Of a DNA stretch of 64,000 nucleotides, positions 24,814 through 32,448 are shown piece after piece. Every line of letters starts with the position of its first letter. Position 1 is the stretch's first letter. Source of the DNA: an uncultured Clostridia bacterium (GTDB lineage: Bacteria; Bacillota; Clostridia; Oscillospirales; Ruminococcaceae); NCBI GenBank assembly GCA_947631995.1, contig CANRNT010000008.1, forward strand, positions 1 to 64,000. Reading direction: 5' to 3'. A model generated the notes under the pieces. That model made no database searches and was not told the origin of the DNA. It was given only the letters and a program-made list of their open reading frames with translations. The position numbers and the translations under genes were made by a program.

Positions 24814-27087
24814 ATGGAAAACACCATGGAAAAAAGGATCAAAGAGATCGCTCAGCGTGTAAGAGAGCTGAGAGAGGTAGCGGCTCTTTCAAAAGAGGAG
24901 CTTGCTGAAAGGATAGGCATAACGGTCGATGAATATGAACAGCTTGAAAGCGGTACTACCGATTTCACATTTACGTTCATATATAAGCTTGCCAAGATAT
25001 GCGGCGTTGATATCGTTGACATACTCAAGGGATATTCGCCCAGCCTTACCTCATATCAGGTAAACAGAAAGGGCGAGGGTCTGCCTATTGCAAGACGCGC
25101 AGGCTTTGAGTATCTCAATATCGCGTCGGGCTTTAAAAACCGCGTGTGCGAGCCGTTCAGAGTATTTATGCCGTATTCCGAGGAAGAGCAGGGAAAAGAG
25201 ATACATACCAATACCCATAAGGGTCAGGAATTGGATATCGTCATCAGCGGCGCTATGAGAGTAAGAGTGGAGGACCACTATGAAGACCTCGAAGCAGGCG
25301 ACTCCATATACTATGATTCCTCACAGCCGCACGGCATGATAGCCACTTCAAAAGAGGGCTGCGCTATGTATTCTATCATACTTGAAAATACTCTTGAAGA
25401 TATGGAGTATATGCAGGTAGAGCAGGTAAAGCCCGAAAGACACGACTATGCAGGCATAGTTGCAGATAATTTTGTAGATACCACCGAGGACGAGAACGGC
25501 GTATTGCAGACCATCAAATTCAAGAACGAAGATAAGTTCAACTTCGGCTTTGATGTTGTTGACGAGGTAGCAAGAAAGCACCCCGACAAGCTCGCAATGG
25601 TGCACGTCTCCAACGATAAGGAGGAAAGACGTTTCACGTTCTCAGACATCGCAAAATATTCCGCAAAGACAGCAAACTTCTTTGAAAGCCTCGGCATAAA
25701 GAAGGGCGACAGGGTAATGCTCGTTCTGAAAAGGCATTATCAGTTCTGGTTCTCAATAGTAGCTCTGCACAAGATAGGCGCAATAGTTATCCCTGCAACG
25801 AATCAGCTCGTTGACCACGACTTTGAGTACCGCTTCAACGCGGCGGGCGTTAAGGCTATAATCTGTACCGCAGACGGCGATACCGCACATCAGGCAGACT
25901 TAGCCGCCGACAAGTGCCCCGAGCTTCAGATAAAAGTAATCGCTCATGGCAAGAGAGACGGCTGGATAAACTTCGACGAGGAGATAGAAAAGTTCAGCGA
26001 CGTTTACGAGCGCAAGCCCGATACCCCCTGCGGAAAAGACCACAGCCTGATGTTCTTCACCTCAGGCACTACCGGCTACCCCAAGATAGCAGTTCACGAT
26101 TTCAGATATCCGCTCGGTCACTATATCACAGCGCGTTTCTGGCACTATGTTGACCCCGAAGGTCTGCACTTCACAATATCCGATACCGGCTGGGGCAAGG
26201 CTCTCTGGGGCAAGCTGTACGGTCAATGGCTGTGCGAGGGCGCTGTGTTCGTATACGACTTTGAGAGATTCCATTCGGAAGATATCCTCCCGATGTTCAA
26301 GAAGTACAACATCACCACATTCTGTGCTCCGCCGACTATGTACCGATTCTTTATAAAAGAAGATCTTTCCAAGTATGATCTGTCTACGATAAAGTATGCC
26401 AACACAGCAGGCGAGGCTCTCAACCCCGAAGTATTCTACCAGTTCAAGAAAGCAACGGGTCTTACCATAATGGAGGGCTTTGGTCAGACGGAGACCACAC
26501 TTACCATAGGCAACCTCTACGGCACTACCCCGAAGGTAGGTTCTATGGGTCGTCCGAGCCCTATGTATGATATAGATATAGTAAACTCCGACGGCGAACC
26601 CGTACAGACCGGCGAAACGGGCGAGATAGTAGTCCGCACCGACAAGGGCGTTCCCTGCGGTTTGTTCTGCGGATATTACAGAGATCAGGAAAAGACCGAC
26701 GCTGTATGGCACGACGGTATGTATCACACAGGCGATACCGCATGGCGCGATGAAGACGGCTACTTCTGGTATGTCGGCAGAGTCGACGACCTTATCAAGT
26801 CATCGGGCTACCGTATAGGCCCGTTCGAGATAGAGAGCGTTGTAATGGAGCTTCCGTATGTCCTCGAATGTGCAGTAACAGGCGTTCCCGACCCGATAAG
26901 AGGTCAGGCGGTAAAGGCAACAATAGTGCTCACCAAGGGCACCGTTGGCACCGAGGAGCTGAAAAAGGAGATACAGAACTATGTAAAACAGCATACCGCT
27001 CCTTATAAGTACCCCAGAGTTGTAGAATTCCGCGACGAGCTGCCCAAGACCATAAGCGGAAAGATACAGAGAAACAAGATAGACTAA
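24814..27087 (+). CDS. XRE-cupin-AMP-dependent acyl-CoA ligase
   Basis: This is a three-part 757-residue protein. Residues about 12-70 are an XRE HTH (SKEELAERIGITVDEYEQLE). About 100-195 form a cupin with HTNTHKGQELDIVISG and QPHG. From about 235 there is a full adenylating ligase of the medium-chain acyl-CoA synthetase type: TSGTTGYPK near 416, GFGQTETT near 555, YHTGD near 637, GRVDDLIKSSGYRIGP near 650, and the catalytic Lys in TISGKIQ near 750. ATG 24814 has AAGGAG; upstream frames run through the T-box. It makes an acyl-CoA from an organic acid plus ATP. The T-box suggests the acid is linked to an amino acid. The HTH-cupin part may sense substrate. Confidence 0.88.
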   Translation: MENTMEKRIKEIAQRVRELREVAALSKEELAERIGITVDEYEQLESGTTDFTFTFIYKLAKICGVDIVDILKGYSPSLTSYQVNRKGEGLPIARRAGFEYLNIASGFKNRVCEPFRVFMPYSEEEQGKEIHTNTHKGQELDIVISGAMRVRVEDHYEDLEAGDSIYYDSSQPHGMIATSKEGCAMYSIILENTLEDMEYMQVEQVKPERHDYAGIVADNFVDTTEDENGVLQTIKFKNEDKFNFGFDVVDEVARKHPDKLAMVHVSNDKEERRFTFSDIAKYSAKTANFFESLGIKKGDRVMLVLKRHYQFWFSIVALHKIGAIVIPATNQLVDHDFEYRFNAAGVKAIICTADGDTAHQADLAADKCPELQIKVIAHGKRDGWINFDEEIEKFSDVYERKPDTPCGKDHSLMFFTSGTTGYPKIAVHDFRYPLGHYITARFWHYVDPEGLHFTISDTGWGKALWGKLYGQWLCEGAVFVYDFERFHSEDILPMFKKYNITTFCAPPTMYRFFIKEDLSKYDLSTIKYANTAGEALNPEVFYQFKKATGLTIMEGFGQTETTLTIGNLYGTTPKVGSMGRPSPMYDIDIVNSDGEPVQTGETGEIVVRTDKGVPCGLFCGYYRDQEKTDAVWHDGMYHTGDTAWRDEDGYFWYVGRVDDLIKSSGYRIGPFEIESVVMELPYVLECAVTGVPDPIRGQAVKATIVLTKGTVGTEELKKEIQNYVKQHTAPYKYPRVVEFRDELPKTISGKIQRNKID

Positions 27088-27101
27088 TTTTAGGCATAAT
27101 A

Positions 27102-27129
27102 AAAACTCCCCACAAAAGGGGAGTTTTTT
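27102..27129 (+). terminator. terminator after the acyl-CoA ligase gene
   Basis: AACTCCCC and GGGGAGTT arms close on ACAAAA, followed by TTTTT. It also works for the converging minus-strand operon. Confidence 0.9.
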
Positions 27130-27149
27130 GTTTGGGGTGCGTATAGTGC

Positions 27150-27551
27150 TCATGCAATTGTAAGCCACGGAATAAAATTTCTAAGTGAGAGATACAATAT
27201 AACGACCGTAAGAAGCACAGTTAAAAAAACATAACTTCGGGGGATCAGTTTTTTTCTTATCCCGAAGCCTGACAAAAGCAGTTCGGTATATCCTGCAACG
27301 GCAAGTATACATAATACAGGCGGTACAATGTTATACTTTATCGCTTGTATAAAATGACCGTTAAGCATAGCCAAGATACATCTGGTGTTGCCGCACGCAG
27401 GGCAGAGAAAACCGGTTTGTGAACGAAATCTGCAATCAGGCAAATACGCCAAAAAACAGATAAGCTCATTTTTGAGGCACATCAACGCAAAAATAAAAAC
27501 AAGCGGAAGAACAGCCAAAGCAACAGATAAATGCTTTTTTATAACATTCAT
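27150..27551 (-). CDS. DUF2752 membrane protein
   Basis: This 133-residue protein has three to four hydrophobic segments and the DUF2752 signature GFLCPACGNTRC (about 46-57), followed by A-x-L-x-G-x-x-x-x-A. The family is of unknown function. It is the second gene of a pair with a DUF4190 protein, a common combination in Firmicutes, and shares the XRE-operator promoter upstream of that gene. Confidence 0.85.
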   Translation of the reverse strand: MNVIKKHLSVALAVLPLVFIFALMCLKNELICFLAYLPDCRFRSQTGFLCPACGNTRCILAMLNGHFIQAIKYNIVPPVLCILAVAGYTELLLSGFGIRKKLIPRSYVFLTVLLTVVILYLSLRNFIPWLTIA

Positions 27552-27598
27552 TCAGCGCCATATCCTTTCGGCTTGTTTTTATAAGACCTATGATTTTA

Positions 27599-27856
27599 TC
27601 AGAAAAGCTCTGAAGCAATTGCCCCGCCAAGAGCAATACCTATGACCGCAGGGATAATTCCGATTATGCTGGTAACAAGACCTGCGATTGCCATTCCTTT
27701 TCCGCCCTTTTTGCCTTTAAGGCTGACTGCGGCTAAGATCAAGCCAAGCAGTGAGCAGGGAAAAGCAAGATAGTAAAAACAGCAGCCGAATACCAAAGAA
27801 AGTATGCCAAGCACCATAGAGGCTACTGAAAGACCTACGCCGTTTTTCTCTTCCAT
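27599..27856 (-). CDS. DUF4190-type small membrane protein
   Basis: This 85-residue protein has two membrane hairpins: SVASMVLGILSLVFGCC, then GMAIAGLVTSIIGIIPAVIGIALG, joined by a G-L-I-L-A-x-x-S-x-K-G-K-K-G-G-K-G-M-A loop typical of DUF4190. ATG 27856 has AGGAG 9 bp upstream; the in-frame TTG at 27865 is too close. Its function is unknown. It is under a consensus promoter flanked by two operator-like palindromes. Confidence 0.8.
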   Translation of the reverse strand: MEEKNGVGLSVASMVLGILSLVFGCCFYYLAFPCSLLGLILAAVSLKGKKGGKGMAIAGLVTSIIGIIPAVIGIALGGAIASELF

Positions 27857-27895
27857 TATAAACAACTCCTAACCTTTAATGAGATATCATGCTTT

Positions 27896-27968
27896 TAGTA
27901 CCGTATGATACTAACATAAAGATTATACACATTTTTGAACGGAATGTCAATAGTACCAAACGGTAATA
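27896..27968 (-). promoter_or_regulatory. minus-strand promoter flanked by two 18-bp operators
   Basis: On the minus strand TTGACA (27950-27945) and TATAAT (27927-27922) have a 17-bp spacer. The 18-bp near-palindromes TAGTACC-GTAT-GATACTA (27896-27913) and TAGTACC-AAAC-GGTAATA (27951-27968) sit just downstream of the -10 and just upstream of the -35. Each differs from a perfect palindrome by one base. Confidence 0.75.
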
Positions 27969-28084
27969 AAAAAATTTCTACTTATTAAACAAATATCCGA
28001 CAAAATTTTTATCGCTTATTTATATAAAAATATGACCGTTTGGTTTTAACGAGAGCATAATATTACGGAAATGTGTTAAAGTTA

Positions 28085-28102
28085 TAGTACCGATAGGTAC
28101 TA
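28085..28102 (+). promoter_or_regulatory. 18-bp operator before the XRE regulator gene
   Basis: TAGTACC-GATA-GGTACTA is a perfect inverted repeat matching the two sites at 27896 and 27951. It lies 41 bp before the regulator start, over a TATAGT that could be its -10. A weaker fourth match is at 28031-28048. Confidence 0.7.
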
Positions 28103-28143
28103 AATTGTTTTGTCGGAATATGAAAAAATTGTGGGGCGATGTT

Positions 28144-28359
28144 GTGCAATTTCCACGCCTGAAAGATCTGCGTGAGGACAGGGACTTGAACCAAACGCAG
28201 ATAGCCGAGCTGCTCTTTACAAGCCAAACGGTGTATTCGCGCTACGAAAGGGGAGTGCGTACTATCCCCGTTGAGCATTTGCTGATACTTGCCGATTTTT
28301 ATGGCGTCAGCACCGATTACATCTTAGGCAGAACAAACAACAAGAACGAAAAAAATTAA
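28144..28359 (+). CDS. XRE-family transcriptional regulator
   Basis: This 71-residue protein is one HTH domain: LKDLREDRDLNQTQIAELLFTSQTVYSRYERG, then a C-terminal YGVSTDYILGRT as in many small Cro/CI-like repressors. The start is taken as GTG 28144 with GGGGCGAT upstream, since family members begin with F-P-R-L-K-x-L-R; an earlier TTG at 28105 would add 13 unrelated residues. The matched palindromes before this gene and on the divergent promoter suggest it represses both itself and the DUF4190-DUF2752 pair. Confidence 0.88.
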   Translation: MQFPRLKDLREDRDLNQTQIAELLFTSQTVYSRYERGVRTIPVEHLLILADFYGVSTDYILGRTNNKNEKN

Positions 28360-28402
28360 GCTTTCCCAAAACTGCGATACAGTATCCGGGAAAGCTTTTT
28401 GT
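28358..28402 (+). terminator. terminator after the XRE gene
   Basis: AAGCTTTCCC and GGGAAAGCTT arms with a 20-base loop are followed by TTTTG, directly at the stop codon. Confidence 0.8.
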
Positions 28403-28520
28403 TTTAAAATTAAGCTTCGGCGCGGCGCCAGTAACTTTTAAAAATGTTCAAAAGCTGCTGCGCTTTTTGTGCGGTATGAACAAAAATAGATGTTTGATAA
28501 AGTAAATTTTCATTACCGTA

Positions 28521-28549
28521 TTGACTTTGAGTGACAATTAATATATAAT
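28521..28549 (+). promoter_or_regulatory. promoter of the prepilin-like gene
   Basis: TTGACT (28521-28526) and TATAAT (28544-28549) are spaced by 17 bp, 39 bp before the ATG. Confidence 0.7.
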
Positions 28550-28587
28550 AAAATAGAGAATAAGTTTATGAAAGGACAGATCCGTTC

Positions 28588-29124
28588 ATGCGCAGTATGT
28601 TCAAAAATAAAAAGGACAATAACAGACTAAGCAGCGGCTTTACGCTTATGGAACTCATTATCGTTATGGCGATAATCGGTATATTGGCTGCTATAGCAGT
28701 TCCTTCTATGGTCGCATATATTACTCAGTCCAGGCTCGATTCGGCAAATTCTTCTGCCAAGACAGTTTATAATGCCATGAATAACTACTGTATGCAATGT
28801 ATAAATGCCGGCATTAAAATACCTTCAGCAACATATCCCGCTTCCGGTACTTTTATTGAGATAGGCGGACTTCCCGAGGACGGCAACCGTACACCTACTG
28901 TTCCTTTGGTGTCAATGTCGGCAGCTGACGCTGAGTCTTTTATAACACAGGCTATCGCAATAAATGCAGGCTCCGATTTTGAGGGTACATATTTTTCGGT
29001 ACAGATCAACAGCAACGGATTTCCTGCGGCTGTGATATGGGCGCAGAATGACGGCGACAGATATGTCGGCGGTTATCCCAATCCCGCAGATCGCGCAAAC
29101 TGGACTATCGCGCAGGCACAGTAA
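28588..29124 (+). CDS. type IV prepilin-like protein
   Basis: This 178-residue protein has a short basic leader ending in SG, then FTLMELIIVMAIIGILAAIAVPSM, the class III signal cleaved and N-methylated by prepilin peptidase, with Glu at +5. The rest is a globular pseudopilin domain (NSSAKTVYNAMNNYC onward) of unknown specificity. No pilus assembly ATPase, platform or peptidase gene lies nearby, so it is an orphan that must use machinery encoded elsewhere. It has its own promoter and terminator. Confidence 0.88.
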   Translation: MRSMFKNKKDNNRLSSGFTLMELIIVMAIIGILAAIAVPSMVAYITQSRLDSANSSAKTVYNAMNNYCMQCINAGIKIPSATYPASGTFIEIGGLPEDGNRTPTVPLVSMSAADAESFITQAIAINAGSDFEGTYFSVQINSNGFPAAVIWAQNDGDRYVGGYPNPADRANWTIAQAQ

Positions 29125-29135
29125 AAGCAGTAAAT

Positions 29136-29168
29136 AAAAACAGCTTACGTTTTGTAAGCTGTTTTTTT
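29136..29168. terminator. bidirectional terminator between prepilin-like gene and mscL
   Basis: AAAAACAGCTTAC and GTAAGCTGTTTTT arms with a short loop serve both converging genes. Confidence 0.88.
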
Positions 29169-29179
29169 ATGTCATTTTG

Positions 29180-29674
29180 TCAATCTTCCGTAACTGCCGA
29201 AGCAACTGCTTCCTTTGTTTCATCGTCGATACCGCTCTGAGCCTTGAGCAGGTCGCGTATCTCTTCAAGAAGCACTACGTCGTCGGGCTTTGCAGCGGGA
29301 GCAGCGGGTTCTTCTTCCTTTTTGCGCTTGAACGCGTTTATTACCTTGATCATAATGAATATGCACAGCGCCGTCAGCAGGAAAGTGATGATGTTCTGAA
29401 TGAAGTTTCCGAACGCTATGAACGGCTTGTTGCCCCAAGGTATCGTGACGCCGAGCGTTGTAAAGTTGATACCTGCCATGATCATTCCCATAAACGGCAT
29501 TATAATGTCGTTAACGAGCGAGTTGACTATGGCTGTGAAAGCCGCGCCGATGATCATGCCGACCGCAAGGTCCATTACATTGCCTTTGGAAATAAATTCC
29601 TTGAACTCAGTAATAAAACCTCCGGTTTTTTTCAGGGCAGCAACGCCGCCGTCTTTTAAAGATTTCTTCGCCAT
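29180..29674 (-). CDS. mscL: large-conductance mechanosensitive channel MscL
   Basis: This 164-residue membrane protein opens as an emergency valve under hypo-osmotic shock. The N-terminal FKEFISKGNVMDLAVGMIIGAAFTAIVNSLVNDI is the MscL first helix. The second membrane helix is at about 85-108 (FIQNIITFLLTALCIFIMIKVIN). An acidic/Ala-Pro linker then leads to the C-terminal bundle DDVVLLEEIRDLLK. The linker and tail are slightly longer than usual. It is a single gene with a good site before ATG 29674. Confidence 0.95.
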   Translation of the reverse strand: MAKKSLKDGGVAALKKTGGFITEFKEFISKGNVMDLAVGMIIGAAFTAIVNSLVNDIIMPFMGMIMAGINFTTLGVTIPWGNKPFIAFGNFIQNIITFLLTALCIFIMIKVINAFKRKKEEEPAAPAAKPDDVVLLEEIRDLLKAQSGIDDETKEAVASAVTED

Positions 29675-29881
29675 ATATGTATACCTCCAAAAATAATTCT
29701 AATAATACTATAACAGAAAATCCAAAGAAAATCAACATATTTCATAGTATTTTTTTAATTTTTTCTGACAGGATATTTTTGGCAGCTCAATTATGAATTT
29801 TTTGTAAACAAAATGCCGTTTTGCTTGCAATCGTGGCAAATAACTGATATAATATTCTAGCGTGATGTTGAGAGTAGATAT

Positions 29882-29957
29882 TGGGATATAGCCAAGCGGT
29901 AAGGCAACGGACTTTGACTCCGTCATTCCGATGGTTCGAATCCATCTATCCCAACCA
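29882..29957 (+). tRNA. tRNA-Gln (anticodon UUG)
   Basis: Acceptor TGGGATA/TATCCCA, anticodon stem ACGGA/TCCGT with loop CTTTGAC, T-loop TTCGAAT, discriminator A and an encoded CCA are present. Confidence 0.95.
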
Positions 29958-30085
29958 CCGACCGAACGTCGGACAGATAGGATACATAGCGGTGTTTTCG
30001 CTCTTTAGTCCGGTGCGTTCATTTTGTCTCACCATTACAACCTTAGTGCCGTGAGCGTAAAGCGCATTATTTCAGAAAAAAATAT

Positions 30086-30161
30086 TGGGGTGTCGCCAAG
30101 CGGTAAGGCAACGGACTCTGACTCCGTCATTCCGAAAGTTCGAATCTTTCCACCCCAGCCA
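30086..30161 (+). tRNA. tRNA-Gln (anticodon CUG)
   Basis: Acceptor TGGGGTG/CACCCCA, anticodon stem ACGGA/TCCGT with loop CTCTGAC, T-loop TTCGAAT, discriminator G and an encoded CCA are present. It is a near-copy of the UUG gene 130 bp upstream. Confidence 0.95.
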
Positions 30162-30163
30162 GC

Positions 30164-30307
30164 AGCGTAACGCTGCACCAATTTCGGGACACAGACTGCT
30201 GTGTCCTTTTTTTGTTCCCGTGAGTTAAGTGCCCTGCCTTATCCCAACTAAGTCAAAAGCGTAACGCTGCACATATTTCGGGACACATAGCGATGTGTCC
30301 TTTTTTG
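30164..30307 (+). repeat. duplicated hairpin-terminator block after tRNA-Gln
   Basis: Two copies of about 50 bp, at 30164-30213 and 30258-30307, share AGCGTAACGCTGCAC, then TTTCGGGACACA and a TGTGTCC-TTTTTT terminator. Both stems (GGGACACA/TGTGTCC) remain intact although the loops differ. They form a double terminator for the tRNA-Gln genes. Confidence 0.8.
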
Positions 30308-30341
30308 TTCTGTGAACAAAGCATATATTATCCCGATATAA

Positions 30342-30370
30342 AAAGAGACGTCCTAAAAAGGCGTCTCTTT
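30342..30370 (-). terminator. terminator of the GGDEF gene
   Basis: AAAGAGACG and CGTCTCTTT arms close on CCTAAAAAGG with T-runs on both strands, 19 bp past the stop at 30389. Confidence 0.85.
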
Positions 30371-30388
30371 AAATATGACTTTTTCCCG

Positions 30389-32314
30389 TCAATACATACC
30401 CGTAGATCTGCCTGCCCGCTTTTTGGCACGCTTCTGCGCGTACATGAGTACGTCCGCGCTCTTTATGCCCTCTTCAAGCGACGGCAGATTTTTTGTCAGC
30501 AGAGATATAATTCCAAAGCTTGCCGATACGTTGTATTCTAAGTCGTTTTCCTCGACCTTGTCGGAAATTGTGCAGGAAAATCCCTCCGAAAACTTTTGTA
30601 TGAAGCTGTCGGGTGACTCGTCAAACAGCTTAATGCCTACAAATTCATCTCCTCCGAAGCGCGCCGCTATTCCGTCCTTGCCGATGTATTCATAAAGAGT
30701 ATCGGCAACTATTTTTATAGCTTTGTCGCCGCAGGCGTGACCGAATTTATCATTTATATCCTTGAGGTTGTCCAGGTCGGCAGAGATGATGACGATATGC
30801 TTGTTCTGACTGAGCTGCGGCTCTATCATCTTTTTGGTCAGCGAATAATATCCGTTTCTGCTCATAAGACCCGTCATGCTGTCATAGAAGCTTGTCTTTT
30901 CGAGGTGCTTGTTGATAGCCTCCATGTATTTGAAATTTGATATCCTCTCGCAGACAAATCCCAAATGCATACTCAAAGCCCTGAGCTGATACATACATAT
31001 GTGGTCTATATCGGTGTTTGCAGCAACGTAGCCGTAAACTATGTCATTGTAATGAAGCGGGAAAAGTATGAGATAGCGAAAATCCTGTCCGCCGTATTTC
31101 TTGTCGGGAACGATATCCGCAATAGGGAACGTTCTGTCCGCAAATGTAACAACGCTTTCATCGCCGTGCTTTTCGAGCGCCGAATAAACGGTGTCAGTAA
31201 CGGCGTTTTCAGCATATTTGACATCATCTGAGAGCCCTGTTACATAGTCCGAGAACAGGCATACTCTTACTTCGCTTGTGAAAATATGGTTGAAGAAATC
31301 AGCGATAGAACCGAGTATCTCGTCAAACGAGCCTTTTAGTATGAGCGACGAGCTCATTCTTGTTACCTCATCGCTGAAGCCTATATCACAGCTTACCTCT
31401 TTCCAGAGCGACGAAAGCTGGTAGTTATCGGGCGTTTCCTCTATTGAACAGCCGCACGACTCGGAGATACGTTTTATAAAGTCTACCGTGCTTTCTTTCG
31501 GTATCTCCCTGCCGCTGCACATCATATCTATGTATTCCAGCACCTTGTCCGCAAGCTTTTTGTAATCAAGTACGGCGGTCGTGAGCCGCGGATTGTGGAA
31601 ACGTTCCATATCTATTCCGTCAAAGCCCGTAACTATAACGTCTTTCGGCACTTTGTAACCGTGCTGACGCAATGAGCTTATAGCCGTTATCGCCATAACG
31701 TCGTTGGCGCAGATGATAGCCTCGGGGAAGGGAAGCTCGCTCTGATAAAATTTTTCCATTACCTGCTCGGTAGGGAAATCCCAGAACTCGCCCCAGCCGA
31801 TTCTTTCAGGCTCGTTTGGCAGACCGTATCTTGCAATAGTTTCCTTGAACATTTTGAGCCTGTCGTCAGTCGCTTCATGAGCCTTTTTTCCTGCAATGAA
31901 ATTTATATACTTGCAGCCGTGATGTTCAATGACGTGAGAAACTATATCGCTTATAGACGACCCCATGCCGTATCCTATGCTGGCAGCCTCGGGAATTATT
32001 TTTCCTATTGACAGCACGGGTATGTTTTTCTTTTTGGCGGCAGAGATTATCTCTTTCATTTCATCGTCCCAATAAAATCTTTCGGGGAATACCAAAAGAG
32101 CGTCAATACTGATATGGTCGATGATACTGAAGATCTTCAGCTCGCCGTTCAGTATCGGCGTAGGACCTGTTATGTCCGAGTAAGTAGAAAATACATAAAA
32201 CTTATAGTCAGAATACTTTTCGTCGTTTTCCGCAGCGTTTATAATGGCGTGGAGAACATCTCTCTGCACCTGGTCGTCGATACGCGGCAAACATATAGCA
32301 ATGTTATGGCTCAT
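30389..32314 (-). CDS. LacI-type sensor fused to a diguanylate cyclase
   Basis: This 641-residue soluble protein probably makes cyclic di-GMP in response to a small molecule. Residues 1-280 are a periplasmic-binding-like fold as in LacI/GalR regulators (NIAICLPRIDDQVQRDVLHA, ICANDVMAITAISSLRQHGY, VTGFDGIDMERF), but the DNA-binding HTH is absent. The middle (about 300-480) looks GAF-like. The C-terminus is a GGDEF domain with RFGGDEF near 553, so the active site is intact. No signal peptide or membrane helix is seen, so the sensor should act in the cytoplasm. GGAGTGA precedes ATG 32314. Confidence 0.9.
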   Translation of the reverse strand: MSHNIAICLPRIDDQVQRDVLHAIINAAENDEKYSDYKFYVFSTYSDITGPTPILNGELKIFSIIDHISIDALLVFPERFYWDDEMKEIISAAKKKNIPVLSIGKIIPEAASIGYGMGSSISDIVSHVIEHHGCKYINFIAGKKAHEATDDRLKMFKETIARYGLPNEPERIGWGEFWDFPTEQVMEKFYQSELPFPEAIICANDVMAITAISSLRQHGYKVPKDVIVTGFDGIDMERFHNPRLTTAVLDYKKLADKVLEYIDMMCSGREIPKESTVDFIKRISESCGCSIEETPDNYQLSSLWKEVSCDIGFSDEVTRMSSSLILKGSFDEILGSIADFFNHIFTSEVRVCLFSDYVTGLSDDVKYAENAVTDTVYSALEKHGDESVVTFADRTFPIADIVPDKKYGGQDFRYLILFPLHYNDIVYGYVAANTDIDHICMYQLRALSMHLGFVCERISNFKYMEAINKHLEKTSFYDSMTGLMSRNGYYSLTKKMIEPQLSQNKHIVIISADLDNLKDINDKFGHACGDKAIKIVADTLYEYIGKDGIAARFGGDEFVGIKLFDESPDSFIQKFSEGFSCTISDKVEENDLEYNVSASFGIISLLTKNLPSLEEGIKSADVLMYAQKRAKKRAGRSTGMY

Positions 32315-32448
32315 TTAAAACATCACTCCTTAATAAATATTATTATAATCCTTTTTGAGATTTTGTCAAGGAAAATCGCATTATTTTGATTTTTTAGCAA
32401 ATAAATACCGCTCCATAAACTGTTCGGAGCGGTAAAATTTTCTATGCT

